The notes beneath the pieces were generated by a model, which saw nothing but the letters and a program-made list of their open reading frames with translations, was not told the origin of the DNA and ran no database searches. This document shows, in pieces, positions 45,901-54,856 of a DNA stretch of 64,000 nt. The translations under genes were made by a program, and so were the position numbers. The DNA comes from CBDCXF01 sp965223755 (GTDB lineage: Bacteria > Acidobacteriota > Thermoanaerobaculia > Multivoradales > JAHEKO01), in the NCBI GenBank assembly GCA_965223755.1, contig CBDCXF010000001.1, forward strand, positions 1,054,001-1,118,000, in the 5' to 3' direction. Positions within the stretch are counted from its first letter, which is position 1; every line of letters begins with the position of its first letter.

Positions 45901-46725
45901 ATGACAGTGTTTGAACTCGCCCCTGGAGTGGACATCGGCGGTGGCCAACTACCCGTCATTGCCGGCCCCTGCGTGATCGAATCCGAGGAAACGACTCTGC
46001 AGACCGCGCGGCTGCTGCGGGAGATGACCGCCGAACTGCAACTGCCGCTCATCTTTAAAGCTTCTTACGACAAAGCCAACCGCAGCTCGATCGACAGCTA
46101 CCGCGGACCCGGTATCGAGGGACTGCAAGTTTTGGCCGCAGTCGGTCGCGATACCGGCCTGCCAATTCTCACCGACGTACACAGCCCCGCCGAATGCGAA
46201 CCGGCGGCAGAAGTTTGCCAAGTACTGCAGATTCCGGCGTTCTTGTGCCGCCAAACCGACCTGCTCACCGCGGCGGGACGAACTGGACGTTCGGTCAACA
46301 TCAAGAAGGGCCAGTTCATGGCTCCGCAGGACATGCTGCGGGCTGCCGACAAAGTGCGCTCCACGGGCAACGATCGCGTCAGTATCACCGAACGCGGCGC
46401 CTCCTTCGGGTACCACAACTTGGTGGTGGATATGCGTTCGATCGCGCTGATTCAGGCGCAGGGCTTGCCGGTGATCTTCGACGCCACCCATTCACTGCAG
46501 TTGCCCGGCGCCGAGGGGACGCACACCGGAGGACAGCGCGAATTTGCCGAGCCGCTGGCCCGCGCTGCGATCGCGGCTGGCGCCGCGGGGGTTTACATGG
46601 AAGTGCACCCCGATCCGGACCATGCCCTCTCTGACTCCACCACCCAGCTCGATCCGCAGCGGGCAAAACGGCTAGTGAGCGACCTCAAGCACCTTCACCG
46701 GACGGTGCAGGAGCTGGAGTCATGA
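45901..46725 (+). CDS. kdsA: 3-deoxy-8-phosphooctulonate synthase (Kdo-8-P synthase)
   Basis: KdsA condenses arabinose-5-phosphate with phosphoenolpyruvate. The 274-residue protein has IAGPCVIESEE, FKASYDKANRSSIDSYRGPG, TDVHSPAE, the QTDLL region, NIKKGQFMAP and FDATHSLQLPG, all KdsA hallmarks. Whether it is the metal-dependent form depends on a Cys/Asn at the N-terminal site (GPCVIES carries Cys), which favours metal dependence. ATG 45901 is used; the stop overlaps kdsD (ATGA). Confidence 0.97.
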   Translation: MTVFELAPGVDIGGGQLPVIAGPCVIESEETTLQTARLLREMTAELQLPLIFKASYDKANRSSIDSYRGPGIEGLQVLAAVGRDTGLPILTDVHSPAECEPAAEVCQVLQIPAFLCRQTDLLTAAGRTGRSVNIKKGQFMAPQDMLRAADKVRSTGNDRVSITERGASFGYHNLVVDMRSIALIQAQGLPVIFDATHSLQLPGAEGTHTGGQREFAEPLARAAIAAGAAGVYMEVHPDPDHALSDSTTQLDPQRAKRLVSDLKHLHRTVQELES

Positions 46726-47702
46726 GCGGAGACGACACCCGCCGCCCGCCGCATGAAGTAGCCCTCGAGGTTCTACAGACCGAAGCGGCAGCGATTTCCG
46801 GTTTGGTGCCTCAGCTTGACGAATCGTTCGAGCGCGCGGTTGAACTTCTGAGCCGGATGTCCGGGCGGGTGGTCTGTACCGGCATGGGCAAGAGCGGGCT
46901 GGTGCTGCGCAAAGTCGCGGCGACCTTGTCGTCGACCGGAACGCCGGCGCTGTTTCTCCACCCGGCGGAGGCGATTCACGGCGATCTTGGGGTGATGATG
47001 CCCGAGGACGTCGTCCTCGCGGCTTCATTCTCGGGGCGTACCGAAGAGTTGGTGCGTCTGGTCGAGGTCCTCAAGCGCCTCGACATTCCGCTCATCGTGA
47101 TGACCGGCGACCCCGATAGTCCTCTAGCTCAGTCCGCCGACGTACACCTCGCAATCGCCATCGATCGCGAAGCCTGTCCGCTGAACCTCGCGCCAACTGC
47201 ATCGACGACGGCCACTCTGGCGATGGGCGACGCACTGGCCATGGCCTTGCTGGAGCATCGCGGTTTCTCACAGACCGACTTTGCCCGCCTGCACCCCGGA
47301 GGGAGCTTGGGCCGTAAGCTGGTCACCGTGGGCGAACTGATGCGGGTCGGCGATCGTCTGCCGCAAGTGAGCGAAGGGACACCGTTGCGCGAAGCCATCT
47401 ATGAGATGTCCAGCAAAGGACTCGGCATCACCGCCGTCGCCGACGAAAGCGGCGTTCTGACCGGTTGCTTCTCAGATGGAGATCTTCGCCGCTTACTGGA
47501 AGGTGGTCCGGCAGACCTCGACCGCAGTACCGGCGAGGTCATGCGGCCGACTCCCCGCACCATTGCTGCCGAAGAACTGGCCTCCGCGGCACTGCATGAG
47601 CTGGAGACCCACCGCATCACTTCTCTATTTATTGTCGATGAAGAAAGCCGTCTGTCAGGAGTCGTCCATCTCCACGACCTTTGGAAACTGGAGCTTTTTT
47701 AG
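46722..47702 (+). CDS. kdsD: Arabinose-5-phosphate isomerase
   Basis: KdsD converts ribulose-5-phosphate to arabinose-5-phosphate, the first committed Kdo step. The 326-residue protein has a SIS domain (VVCTGMGKSGLV, LHPAEAIHGDLGVM, ASFSGRTEELV, LHPGGSLGRKL) and two C-terminal CBS domains (about 205-326). The start overlaps kdsA by ATGA and the stop TAG shares its last base with the GTG of kdsC. Confidence 0.96.
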   Translation: MSGDDTRRPPHEVALEVLQTEAAAISGLVPQLDESFERAVELLSRMSGRVVCTGMGKSGLVLRKVAATLSSTGTPALFLHPAEAIHGDLGVMMPEDVVLAASFSGRTEELVRLVEVLKRLDIPLIVMTGDPDSPLAQSADVHLAIAIDREACPLNLAPTASTTATLAMGDALAMALLEHRGFSQTDFARLHPGGSLGRKLVTVGELMRVGDRLPQVSEGTPLREAIYEMSSKGLGITAVADESGVLTGCFSDGDLRRLLEGGPADLDRSTGEVMRPTPRTIAAEELASAALHELETHRITSLFIVDEESRLSGVVHLHDLWKLELF

Positions 47703-48253
47703 TGGCCAGGACCGCGCCCCTGCAAGACCAACTGGCACGCCGTGCACGCGCCCTCGAGTGGATTCTGTGTGACGTTGACGGAGTGCTCACCGACGGCCGG
47801 CTCTATTTCGACGGCCAAGGCGAAGCCCTCAAGGCCTTCGATGTGCGCGACGGCCTCGGCCTCCGTTGCCTGCAGGAGGGCGGACTCAAAGTCGGTCTGC
47901 TGACGGCGCGAGAGTCGGCCGCCCTCGATCGCCGCGCTGAGAACCTCAATCTCGACATGGTGCTGTCGGGACGCGGCGACAAAGAAGCCGGGTTTCGCAC
48001 CTTCCTGGACCGAAGCGGCTGCGACCCGGCCCGCGTCGCCTACATCGGCGATGACCTCAACGACCTCGTCGTGCTGGCTCTGTGTGGCGTCAGTTTCGCC
48101 CCGGCCGACGCGGCACACGAAGTCAGGGCGGTCTCCGACGTCGTGCTGACACGGCCGGGTGGGCGCGGCGCGGTACGTGAAATGGCCGAGATCCTGCTCA
48201 AAACCCGGGGCACCTGGCAACGGATCCTGAGCCGCTATTCGTTTGATTCGTAG
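47702..48253 (+). CDS. kdsC: 3-deoxy-D-manno-octulosonate 8-phosphate phosphatase
   Basis: KdsC removes the phosphate from Kdo-8-P. This 183-residue HAD-family protein lacks a cap domain and has the nucleophile motif CDVDGVLTDGRL, LLTARESAAL and GDDLNDL, which are KdsC-specific. GTG 47702 shares one base with the kdsD stop (TAGTG), with GGAG 8 bases upstream. An in-frame ATG at 47681 within kdsD is an alternative. It ends the Kdo operon; the AT-richer island follows. Confidence 0.94.
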   Translation: MARTAPLQDQLARRARALEWILCDVDGVLTDGRLYFDGQGEALKAFDVRDGLGLRCLQEGGLKVGLLTARESAALDRRAENLNLDMVLSGRGDKEAGFRTFLDRSGCDPARVAYIGDDLNDLVVLALCGVSFAPADAAHEVRAVSDVVLTRPGGRGAVREMAEILLKTRGTWQRILSRYSFDS

Positions 48254-48415
48254 CGGATGATAGTTAGCAGCTAGTGGCTGGTGATCTCAGCAAGCACCCC
48301 AAAGTCATCCGCCGCGATGGCGGCACAACGGAATGAAATTGACTGAAATGGAATGAAAAGATACTGTTTGCAAGTTTAAAAACATTCGCCGCAGAACGCG
48401 GAGGAGGGATCTACG

Positions 48416-48664
48416 ATGAAGAAGAGCTTATTTGTTTTTTTGACTTGCTCACTTGCTTTGGTAGCCCTCGCTACACCAGTGCAGGCATATTGTGGGGCAG
48501 GGTGTCAAACATGCGATGATAAATTTATTGTCGGGTCAGTTTGTGCCCTAGCTGAAGGCGCGGGTAGATGCGATTGCGTTACAGATTTGGTGTGTATTGG
48601 TTTCCAATGCCTAGTTTGTAAGCCATCGGGCAGCTATTGTTACGGAATCACGGTCACACCGTAG
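48416..48664 (+). CDS. Small Cys-rich secreted peptide
   Basis: An 82-residue product with a clear signal peptide (MKKSLFVF... ending PVQA at 24) and a mature part of 58 residues with 10 cysteines (CGAGC, QTC, VC, RCDC, VC, QC, VC, YC). The even number and dense spacing suggest a disulfide-stabilised peptide. Function is unknown: toxin, signal or binding peptide are all possible. ATG 48416 follows GGAGGAGGG at good spacing, so expression is likely. The downstream gene begins 16 bases later and is probably co-transcribed. Composition is AT-richer than the surroundings. Confidence 0.7.
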   Translation: MKKSLFVFLTCSLALVALATPVQAYCGAGCQTCDDKFIVGSVCALAEGAGRCDCVTDLVCIGFQCLVCKPSGSYCYGITVTP

Positions 48665-48680
48665 CCAACCCGAACGTTAC

Positions 48681-50828
48681 ATGAAGTGTTTGTTTGCGGT
48701 GGTGTTTTGTGCCGCCATCAGCGGGGGTCTATTTGCAGCCGAATTGATCGTCACTTTTGAGCTGCAGGGAGCAATTGACGCAGAGGCACAATTGCTTTTG
48801 ACAGTGTCCTCGAATGATGGTGGCGATGTCCGGAAATTTGAGCTGGCAGCATCCAGCTCACAGGAAATCGTGGTTCCAGAGCGATCCACATGGGTGCTCG
48901 GCGCTCAGCTGGCGGGGAGTTGGGTCCCGGAGCGCGCTGTGAGCATTGGTGAAGGCAGCGGGAAAACGGAAATTGTGTTGGATGTTTATCCAACTCTTCC
49001 AGTGGACTTCCAAAGTAGTACTGCCGGCGACTATGAAATTGAATTTGCGGATCAAGATTCACAGGTGCGAGGCCGAGTTCAGTGTGTCACTGAAGATGCA
49101 GAGAAATACATCTGTGCAGTTCCCGTAAGAGCAACCATGCTTGCTATTCGGTTGCCCGGTTACGTTCCTGTCTATAGATGGCTTTCGGCACCGCTGGGCG
49201 CAGCACTGGATCTTGGGGGGATAGTCTTAACCAAAGGGGCATCAGTATCGGGGAACATTAAACCGGAAAATGGGTCAATGGAGGGTTGCCGAGTGGAGCT
49301 CCATGATAATCAGGCTCCAAGCCGACCAGACAGCGAAGTACAGCGACCCCCTGTCCTTTCTTCTCCGCCTGACGACAATGGATGGTTTCAGTTCTCTGGG
49401 CTTGCAATTGGTCACTATGAAGTTAAGGCGCACTGTGGGCATCTTTCAGGCTCCTATTTTCCAGTGCCAACAGTTGAAGGTAAAGAGACGAGAATAAGGG
49501 ATCCAATCCTCGTACAGTCGCCCGTGCTGGCCGAGATAATCGTAACCCCTCCAGTGGATCTGAAGCAGCGTTCTTGGAATCTGGCGGTTGATCGGATGGG
49601 TAAATACTCCGTAGGCTCTGAGCACCTCGGAGAATTCCGTACGAGCCCAACCGGGGCGGCAACTTTCTTTACGCGCTCTGGTAGCCACACTATCTCCGTA
49701 ACAGACTCGTCGGGCAACCGATGGAAGTACATGGACAATATTGATATTCGGTCGGGGGCTCCAATATACGCCGACATTTCGTTTGTCCAGGTCACAGGTA
49801 AAGTAACGGCTGGCAAAGATCCTGTAAGAGCGGAAGTGGTCTTCGGGGGACGTCACGGACCTCAATCAGTGGTCGCTCAATCAGATGAACACGGGGAGTT
49901 TGAAGTGCATCTACCGCGCCCTGGAACCTGGAATGTGGAGGTCGTACGACAAGATCAGGGCCTCAGGGTGCGGCGTGAGGTTGAGATTGAGCGAACCAAC
50001 ACCAAGTTGACGCTGGACCTTCCGAATACTGGAATAGAAGGCAGGGTGCTTGACAGTAAGGGGAGGCCGGCGGGGAACGCAATTGTTTCAATTGCAAGGA
50101 CAAGCAAGAAGGGAATTGACGCCTTTGAAGTGCGCGCCGATGATGAAGGCCGCTTTCTGGTAAAAGGTGTTGACCCAGGAACAGTGTACGCGGAGGCGCG
50201 GCAGCAGCATTTGAGATCAGCAAAACAATTGGTTGTTGTGCAAGAAAAGGTTAGCGCGAAGGGGATAGTGCTGCAGCTACTTCCGACCAAACAGGTACGC
50301 GGACGACTAGTTTCAGGCGGCCACCCCGTTCCTGGGGGCCTTGTCGCTCTTGTTTCTAGATCAACGCCAAAAGAGACAACAGCCAACGGTTTCGGTGAGT
50401 TTGAGCTAGCGGTGCCAGAGGATTGGGCGATGGTAACCGTGATAGCTGGAGGAGCTGGTGTTTCCCTTACATCTAGAGTGGTAAGTCTTACTGAAGGCGA
50501 GATGTTGATCGTTGATCTTCCACGATTTACTGGAACCCTGCATGCAGAGTTTGGGACCCCAGGGCAGCAAGAAAAATCTGGGCAGGTGCCGTTCCTGTTT
50601 CAAGATGGCGTGCTACTGCCGACTTCCCTGGTTGCCAAGTGGATGGGTCTCCATGGAATTACAAATGGGAAATCAATTCCTTATCTTTCACCTGGTGTAT
50701 ATCGTCTTTGTTTGACGGATCTTTCAACTCTTCCGCGTTTTCTCGCAACGCAGCAGCCCACAGGGCAGTGTAGTGAAGGATTTCTCGGTGCGGGGCAAGA
50801 AATAGTTCTGACGGCGGCTCCTGGCTAG
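48681..50828 (+). CDS. Exported protein with carboxypeptidase-regulatory-like beta-sandwich repeats
   Basis: The 715-residue product has a signal peptide (CLFAVVFCAAISGGLFAA) and several beta-sandwich units of carboxypeptidase-regulatory-like type. Pattern examples are VSGNIKPENG..., IEGRVLDSKGRPAGNAIVSI followed by DDEGRFLVKGVDPG, and VRGRLVSGGHPVPGGLVAL. Such domains occur in surface and outer-membrane proteins and bind other proteins or sugars; no catalytic site is seen. It follows the Cys-rich peptide by 16 bases and shares its AT-rich codon use. A role in display or recognition together with the peptide is inferred. Confidence 0.75.
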   Translation: MKCLFAVVFCAAISGGLFAAELIVTFELQGAIDAEAQLLLTVSSNDGGDVRKFELAASSSQEIVVPERSTWVLGAQLAGSWVPERAVSIGEGSGKTEIVLDVYPTLPVDFQSSTAGDYEIEFADQDSQVRGRVQCVTEDAEKYICAVPVRATMLAIRLPGYVPVYRWLSAPLGAALDLGGIVLTKGASVSGNIKPENGSMEGCRVELHDNQAPSRPDSEVQRPPVLSSPPDDNGWFQFSGLAIGHYEVKAHCGHLSGSYFPVPTVEGKETRIRDPILVQSPVLAEIIVTPPVDLKQRSWNLAVDRMGKYSVGSEHLGEFRTSPTGAATFFTRSGSHTISVTDSSGNRWKYMDNIDIRSGAPIYADISFVQVTGKVTAGKDPVRAEVVFGGRHGPQSVVAQSDEHGEFEVHLPRPGTWNVEVVRQDQGLRVRREVEIERTNTKLTLDLPNTGIEGRVLDSKGRPAGNAIVSIARTSKKGIDAFEVRADDEGRFLVKGVDPGTVYAEARQQHLRSAKQLVVVQEKVSAKGIVLQLLPTKQVRGRLVSGGHPVPGGLVALVSRSTPKETTANGFGEFELAVPEDWAMVTVIAGGAGVSLTSRVVSLTEGEMLIVDLPRFTGTLHAEFGTPGQQEKSGQVPFLFQDGVLLPTSLVAKWMGLHGITNGKSIPYLSPGVYRLCLTDLSTLPRFLATQQPTGQCSEGFLGAGQEIVLTAAPG

Positions 50829-51033
50829 AGTCGTGACGCCATCAGGGTGCGCAGTGATGCGCGTGAATGTAGCGTACGCAACGGGTTGATCATGCGCAGA
50901 TCAAAAAACAACTGAGTGGATGGCTCCGCAACGAGTTCGTTTACGCGTGAGAATAGCAAAAGCAATAGCGAACCAAGTCAAAACGCAGGTTGCTGAGCAG
51001 GGCAAGTGTCCTTGTTGGCGTAGAGAACTCCAA

Positions 51034-51804
51034 TCACTCAACCCCGCCACCCTCCCCCGCAAGCCTCTTCTTCCGCCGCCAAGTCACTACCGCAGCCGCT
51101 CCAACGCCAAGTAGATACAACGCGATCGTCGGCAGAGCGAAGATCAACATGTTGAAGATGTCGGGCGTCGGCGTAATCACCGCCGCGGCAATGAAGATCA
51201 GCAGCACTGCCCAGCGGAACTGACGAATTAACGTCCGTGTCTCGACGATGCCCGCCACTGCGAGGCAAAAAACGAAGATCGGCAACTCGAACATCAGCGC
51301 CAGACCGAGGATCACGGTGAGCAGGAAACCGAAGTACTTGTCCGCGGTAACCACTGCCTCAAACTGCTCCCCCATCGACAGCAAGAAATCGACGGCGAAC
51401 GGGAAGGCGACCAGATAGGCGAAAGCACCCCCAAGAACGAAGAAGAAGGTGCCGGCGAGAATGAACGGCAGCACCATGCGTCGTTCACGGCGGTACAGTC
51501 CGGGCGCAACGAACTGCCAGGCCTGGTAGAGGATCACTGGGGTGGAGAGAAAGATCGCGCTCAGCGCCGCAACTTTAATGAACAGCACCAGTGGCTCCGT
51601 TACCCCCAAAAAGGCCAACTTCTTGCCTTCGGGAAGCGCGCGGTAAATTGGCCGAGCGAGAAAATCGTAGATCGGCTGCACCCAGATCCAGCAGATCGCG
51701 AAAGCCACCGCTACGAAGCCCAAGGTCTGCAAGATACGGCTGCGCAGCTCCTGCAGGTGATCCAGCAGGCTCATGCGCTGCAGGTTTTCGGGTTCGGAAC
51801 TCAC
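51034..51804 (-). CDS. tatC: Sec-independent protein translocase TatC
   Basis: TatC is the six-helix receptor of the twin-arginine system. The 256-residue protein has the conserved MSLLDHLQELRSRIL start, the FLGVTEPLVLFIKVA segment, YQAWQFVAPGLYRRERR and FELPIFVF. The ATG shares ATGA with the tatB stop. The 3' end faces the AT-richer island. Confidence 0.96.
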   Translation of the reverse strand: MSSEPENLQRMSLLDHLQELRSRILQTLGFVAVAFAICWIWVQPIYDFLARPIYRALPEGKKLAFLGVTEPLVLFIKVAALSAIFLSTPVILYQAWQFVAPGLYRRERRMVLPFILAGTFFFVLGGAFAYLVAFPFAVDFLLSMGEQFEAVVTADKYFGFLLTVILGLALMFELPIFVFCLAVAGIVETRTLIRQFRWAVLLIFIAAAVITPTPDIFNMLIFALPTIALYLLGVGAAAVVTWRRKKRLAGEGGGVE

Positions 51805-52247
51805 GACTCGTCTTTGGGATTGGAACTTTCTGACTGGGATTCTTCCGACCGAGGTTGTCCTGATTGGGGTTCTTCCGACTGGGATCCTTGCGGCTGGGGA
51901 CTCCCAGTTCCCTCGGTCTCAGTTACTTGGGTCTCATCTCCCCGGGTCTCATCTCCCCGGGTCTCATCTCCCTGGGTCTCAGATGCGGCAGAGGATTCCG
52001 CACCTTTGTCCTGGGAAGACTTCCCGGTCATCACTTCCTGGACCTCGCGGGCCACGGGACGGACCTCACGGTCCACTTCGGCGGCTTCGCGCTCGACCGT
52101 GTGCCGAAATTCGTCGGCAGTACGGCGCAGTTCTCCCAGCGTGCGGCCGATGGTGCGGCCGACTTGCGGCAGTTTTTTAGGGCCGAACACCAACAGCCCT
52201 AGAATCAGAATGAAGACGATTTCCCAAATACCTAGACTTCCAAACAC
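51801..52247 (-). CDS. tatB: Twin-arginine translocase subunit TatB/TatA
   Basis: The 148-residue protein has a single N-terminal helix (FGSLGIWEIVFILILGLLVFGP), the KKLPQVGRTIGR hinge and an amphipathic helix, as in TatA/TatB. The Glu after the first residues and the LGP/FGPKKLP form match TatB. The C-terminal 70 residues are acidic and low in complexity, with GDETR repeats. GTG 52247 follows GGAGG at normal spacing and gives a normal N-terminus; the longer frame to 52268 is rejected. It overlaps tatC by ATGA. Confidence 0.9.
   Translation of the reverse strand: MFGSLGIWEIVFILILGLLVFGPKKLPQVGRTIGRTLGELRRTADEFRHTVEREAAEVDREVRPVAREVQEVMTGKSSQDKGAESSAASETQGDETRGDETRGDETQVTETEGTGSPQPQGSQSEEPQSGQPRSEESQSESSNPKDES
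51931..51975. repeat. 15-base tandem repeat within tatB
   Basis: Three copies of GTCTCATCTCCCCGG (the third with one change) at 51931, 51946 and 51961, encoding GDETR units in the acidic TatB tail. Partial copies flank it. The length is a multiple of three, so copy changes would keep the frame. Confidence 0.85.
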
Positions 52248-52346
52248 AGGGCCTCCGCAACCAACCATCCTTGCCGTTCGTACCCTAGACAGTCAAGGAG
52301 GTCGCTTTCATCCCTCCTGGCATCGATCGAGCAAGCAAGTCAAACC

Positions 52347-53999
52347 ATGAAGAGACCGGTTAAGGCCGCTGATAAGCTCCCGCGAATGAACCGCACTTGG
52401 CGTTGGTTCACAGTCACGGTGGCAGTGACCGTTTTTGTCGGTGGACTCTTGTTCGCCCATAGAGCTGTAGCTCTTCCGGAGGAAGTTCGTCAGGCGCTGT
52501 TCCGCTATGCCAAAGTCCTGCACCACACTCACGACAACTACGGCCGCGAAATCACTTATAGAGAGTTGGTCGAGGCGTCGATCAACGGCATGCTCCGAAC
52601 TTTGGATCCGCACACCAACTTCCTGCCCAAGGCCACCTATGACGACCTCCGCGAGCGCCAGCAGTCGAGCTTTTCGGGGCTGGGAATTCTCATTGGAGTT
52701 CGCAACTCGCAACTCACAGTAGTGACCCCGGTCGAGGGCACTCCGGCGTGGCGGGTAGGCATCCGTGCCGGCGATGTCATCTCGCATATCGAAGGGCAAG
52801 AGACTTCGGGAATGACGCTCAATGACGCAGTGCGCCAGCTCAAAGGACCACAAGGCACCTCGGTGGTGATCACGGTCGAGCGCCGTGGACTCGACGAGCC
52901 TTTCGACCTCACCATTACCCGTGACGAGATCCCTCAGAACACCGTCGCCTACTCGTACATGCTCAACACCGATACCGGCTACATCCTGTTGACTGATTTT
53001 TCGCATTCGACCACGCGAGAAATGGGCGAAGCGATTGACCGGTTGCGCGAGCAGGGCATGACCAATCTGGTACTGGACCTACGCAACAACGGCGGCGGAC
53101 TTCTGGATCAGGCAGTAGGCGTGAGCGAATTGTTCGTTCCCGCCGGAGAAAAGATCGTTGAAACCCGCGGGCGAACCGCCGGTTCAGGGCAGGAATTTCA
53201 CTCTGATCGGTCAGGCAGACCCCTCAACCTTCCGCTGGTGATCTTGGTCAGCCCGGCGACCGCTTCGGCAGCGGAGATCGTCTCGGGAGCCGTTCAGGAC
53301 CACGACGTCGGCCTCATCGTCGGGCGTCCGACCTGGGGCAAAGGCCTGGTGCAGACCGTCTACAACATCAGCCATGGCAATGGCGTGGCTCTGACTACGG
53401 CCAAGTACTACACGCCCTCAGGCCGTCTCATTCAGCGCGACTATTCTTCGTGGTTCGACTACACCACTCGCGCAGAAGACTCCTTCGCGGCCGCCAACGA
53501 CAACGTTGCTTCGTTCAGCACCGACCTCGGCCGAGAAGTTCTGGGCGGCGGCGGAATCAGCCCGGATTTCCTGGTTGAACCGGTCGATATTCCGCGCTTT
53601 CTGGAGTACCTGTTCATCCACAACGCCTTCTTCAACTTCGGCGTCGAGTTCCAGAACCGCACGCCGATCGAAGATCCTTCGTGGCGGGAACCCGCCGATC
53701 TTCTCGACCAGTTCGGCGAGTGGCTGGTCGATCAAGAAATCGTCTCCACTGAAGAACTCGCCGAGGCGTTTGAGGATCCTGAGGTCCAGGCGCAGTCGCT
53801 GCTGCGCATTCGGGCCGAGATCCTCGGCGCCGCGTTCGGGCTCGGAGAACGCTCGCGCGAGCTATCCCTGTCCGATCCCCAAATCCAGGAAGCAATCGCC
53901 CGGTTTCCTCAGGCCGCAGATCTGCTGGCGGCCCGCAACCAGCTCGGCAGTCCCGAGCCGAACGAATCGACATCCGTCGACGCCGACATCCGCGGCTAG
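52347..53999 (+). CDS. ctpA: C-terminal processing peptidase (S41, CtpA-like)
   Basis: The 550-residue exported serine protease has an N-terminal hydrophobic anchor (TVTVAVTVFVGGLLFA), a PDZ domain (about 105-200, GIRAGDVISHIEG) and the S41 catalytic core: the Ser is in SPATASAAEIVSGA and the Lys in TWGKGLVQT, with LRNNGGGLL before. Such proteases trim periplasmic proteins from their C-termini. ATG 52347 is used; ATG 52386 is possible and still leaves the anchor. It is divergent from tatB with 99 bases between starts. The 3' end overlaps the convergent sigma factor gene by four bases. Confidence 0.93.
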   Translation: MKRPVKAADKLPRMNRTWRWFTVTVAVTVFVGGLLFAHRAVALPEEVRQALFRYAKVLHHTHDNYGREITYRELVEASINGMLRTLDPHTNFLPKATYDDLRERQQSSFSGLGILIGVRNSQLTVVTPVEGTPAWRVGIRAGDVISHIEGQETSGMTLNDAVRQLKGPQGTSVVITVERRGLDEPFDLTITRDEIPQNTVAYSYMLNTDTGYILLTDFSHSTTREMGEAIDRLREQGMTNLVLDLRNNGGGLLDQAVGVSELFVPAGEKIVETRGRTAGSGQEFHSDRSGRPLNLPLVILVSPATASAAEIVSGAVQDHDVGLIVGRPTWGKGLVQTVYNISHGNGVALTTAKYYTPSGRLIQRDYSSWFDYTTRAEDSFAAANDNVASFSTDLGREVLGGGGISPDFLVEPVDIPRFLEYLFIHNAFFNFGVEFQNRTPIEDPSWREPADLLDQFGEWLVDQEIVSTEELAEAFEDPEVQAQSLLRIRAEILGAAFGLGERSRELSLSDPQIQEAIARFPQAADLLAARNQLGSPEPNESTSVDADIRG

Positions 54000-54631
54000 G
54001 CTGCGTCGTGGCGCGGCGCCCGGGCAGCGATTCGCCAGCCCAAACCCTCCATTCGCTTGCGCATGCGGCAGACGACTGAGTCGATGCTGCTGACCGCCAT
54101 TCCCATTTGATCAGCGATTTCTCGACTCGGAGCTTGTTCGACCCAAGCGGCCCACAGAATCTCAAGACTGTTACCACGTGCCCCAGCGACTGCGGTGCAG
54201 TCGTCCCAGAAGTGCTGCAAGGTCTCCCTCGCACACAAACCTCGCTCGGCGTCGGCCGGCTGTGCGCCAACGCCGTCAAGCCATTCCGGTTCGACTTCGA
54301 TGGTGAGATCACTTCCCCGCTTTTTGGCCCCACGATGGCGCAGCCAGTCCAGCGCGGCACTGCGTCCGACTTGCACCAGATAGGCCCCGATCTGCTCCGG
54401 CTCCAAATGCAGACAGTTGCGCAGGACGTGGCGATTGCGGTCCAAAACGCGGCAGTAGCAATCTTGTATTCGCCCCTCGATGTCTTCCGTCCGCGGCGCA
54501 ACGCCCGAATACGAAAGCCCGCGTCGCAAGCCGGCCACAAAGTATGGACGGAAGGCGTGCACGAATTCGTGCCATGCATGTTGCTCGTCGGCGAGACAGC
54601 TTCGAATGATCTGATGTGGGTCTGTTTTCAT
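53996..54631 (-). CDS. Sigma-70 family RNA polymerase sigma factor (ECF-like)
   Basis: This 211-residue protein has a region 2-like segment (AWHEFVHAFRPYFVAGLRRGL..EDIEGRIQDCYCRVL, YLVQVGRSAALDWLRHR) and a C-terminal region 4 helix-turn-helix (SREIADQMGMAVSSIDSVVCRMRKRM). It has no region 1 or 3, as in ECF factors. No anti-sigma gene is adjacent. ATG 54631 is chosen because GGAG sits 7 bases upstream; the frame goes on to 54646. The start region lies in a strong hairpin (see the next entry), suggesting translational control. Confidence 0.8.
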   Translation of the reverse strand: MKTDPHQIIRSCLADEQHAWHEFVHAFRPYFVAGLRRGLSYSGVAPRTEDIEGRIQDCYCRVLDRNRHVLRNCLHLEPEQIGAYLVQVGRSAALDWLRHRGAKKRGSDLTIEVEPEWLDGVGAQPADAERGLCARETLQHFWDDCTAVAGARGNSLEILWAAWVEQAPSREIADQMGMAVSSIDSVVCRMRKRMEGLGWRIAARAPRHDAA

Positions 54632-54663
54632 CCCCTTTCTCCTCAAGTTGGAGAAAGGAGGTG
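54632..54663 (-). promoter_or_regulatory. Hairpin hiding the ribosome site of the sigma factor gene
   Basis: On the minus strand, CCTTTCTCC (54658-54650) pairs perfectly with GGAGAAAGG (54642-54634) across a 7-base loop, and the latter contains the ribosome-binding GGAG just before ATG 54631. The 5' arm with its flank reads CACCTCCTTTCT, the same as the typical 3' end of bacterial 16S rRNA. The leader thus carries a copy of the anti-Shine-Dalgarno sequence that can mask its own ribosome site, in the manner of an RNA thermometer or a translational switch. Confidence 0.65.
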
Positions 54664-54856
54664 CTCCGCAACCAGTCCGGCAACGACGCCGGAAGCCGAG
54701 TTGGAACAGACCTTCCCGAGAAGGGCCGCTTCACAACTTCGGCCAACTAGCGAACTGGCAAGAGATAACTAACTTAGCACCCGCCGCAGCAGAACGGCAA
54801 GCGCGTGAGGGTCAACTGGAACCACGATTCAGCGCGGTCCGGCGCAACAGCGCCTT

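Larger units (their letters stand above)
48330..50880. other. AT-richer island between kdsC and tatC
   Basis: From about 48330 to 50880 base composition and codon choice shift sharply. Codons such as TTT, ATT, GAA, AAT and AGA are common, whereas the flanks prefer C or G at third positions. The two genes inside encode a Cys-rich secreted peptide and a carboxypeptidase-regulatory-like protein. No integrase, transposase, tRNA edge or terminal repeat was found. Boundaries are by eye. Lateral acquisition is inferred. Confidence 0.6.

Noticed and set aside
48309..48323. Hairpin CCGCC-GCGAT-GGCGG after kdsC as a terminator
   Set aside because: The stem is only five base pairs and no T-tract follows, so it is not supported as a rho-independent terminator.
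48254..51033. Insertion sequence or integrated element around the AT-richer island
   Set aside because: No transposase or integrase, no terminal inverted repeats and no target-site duplication were seen.
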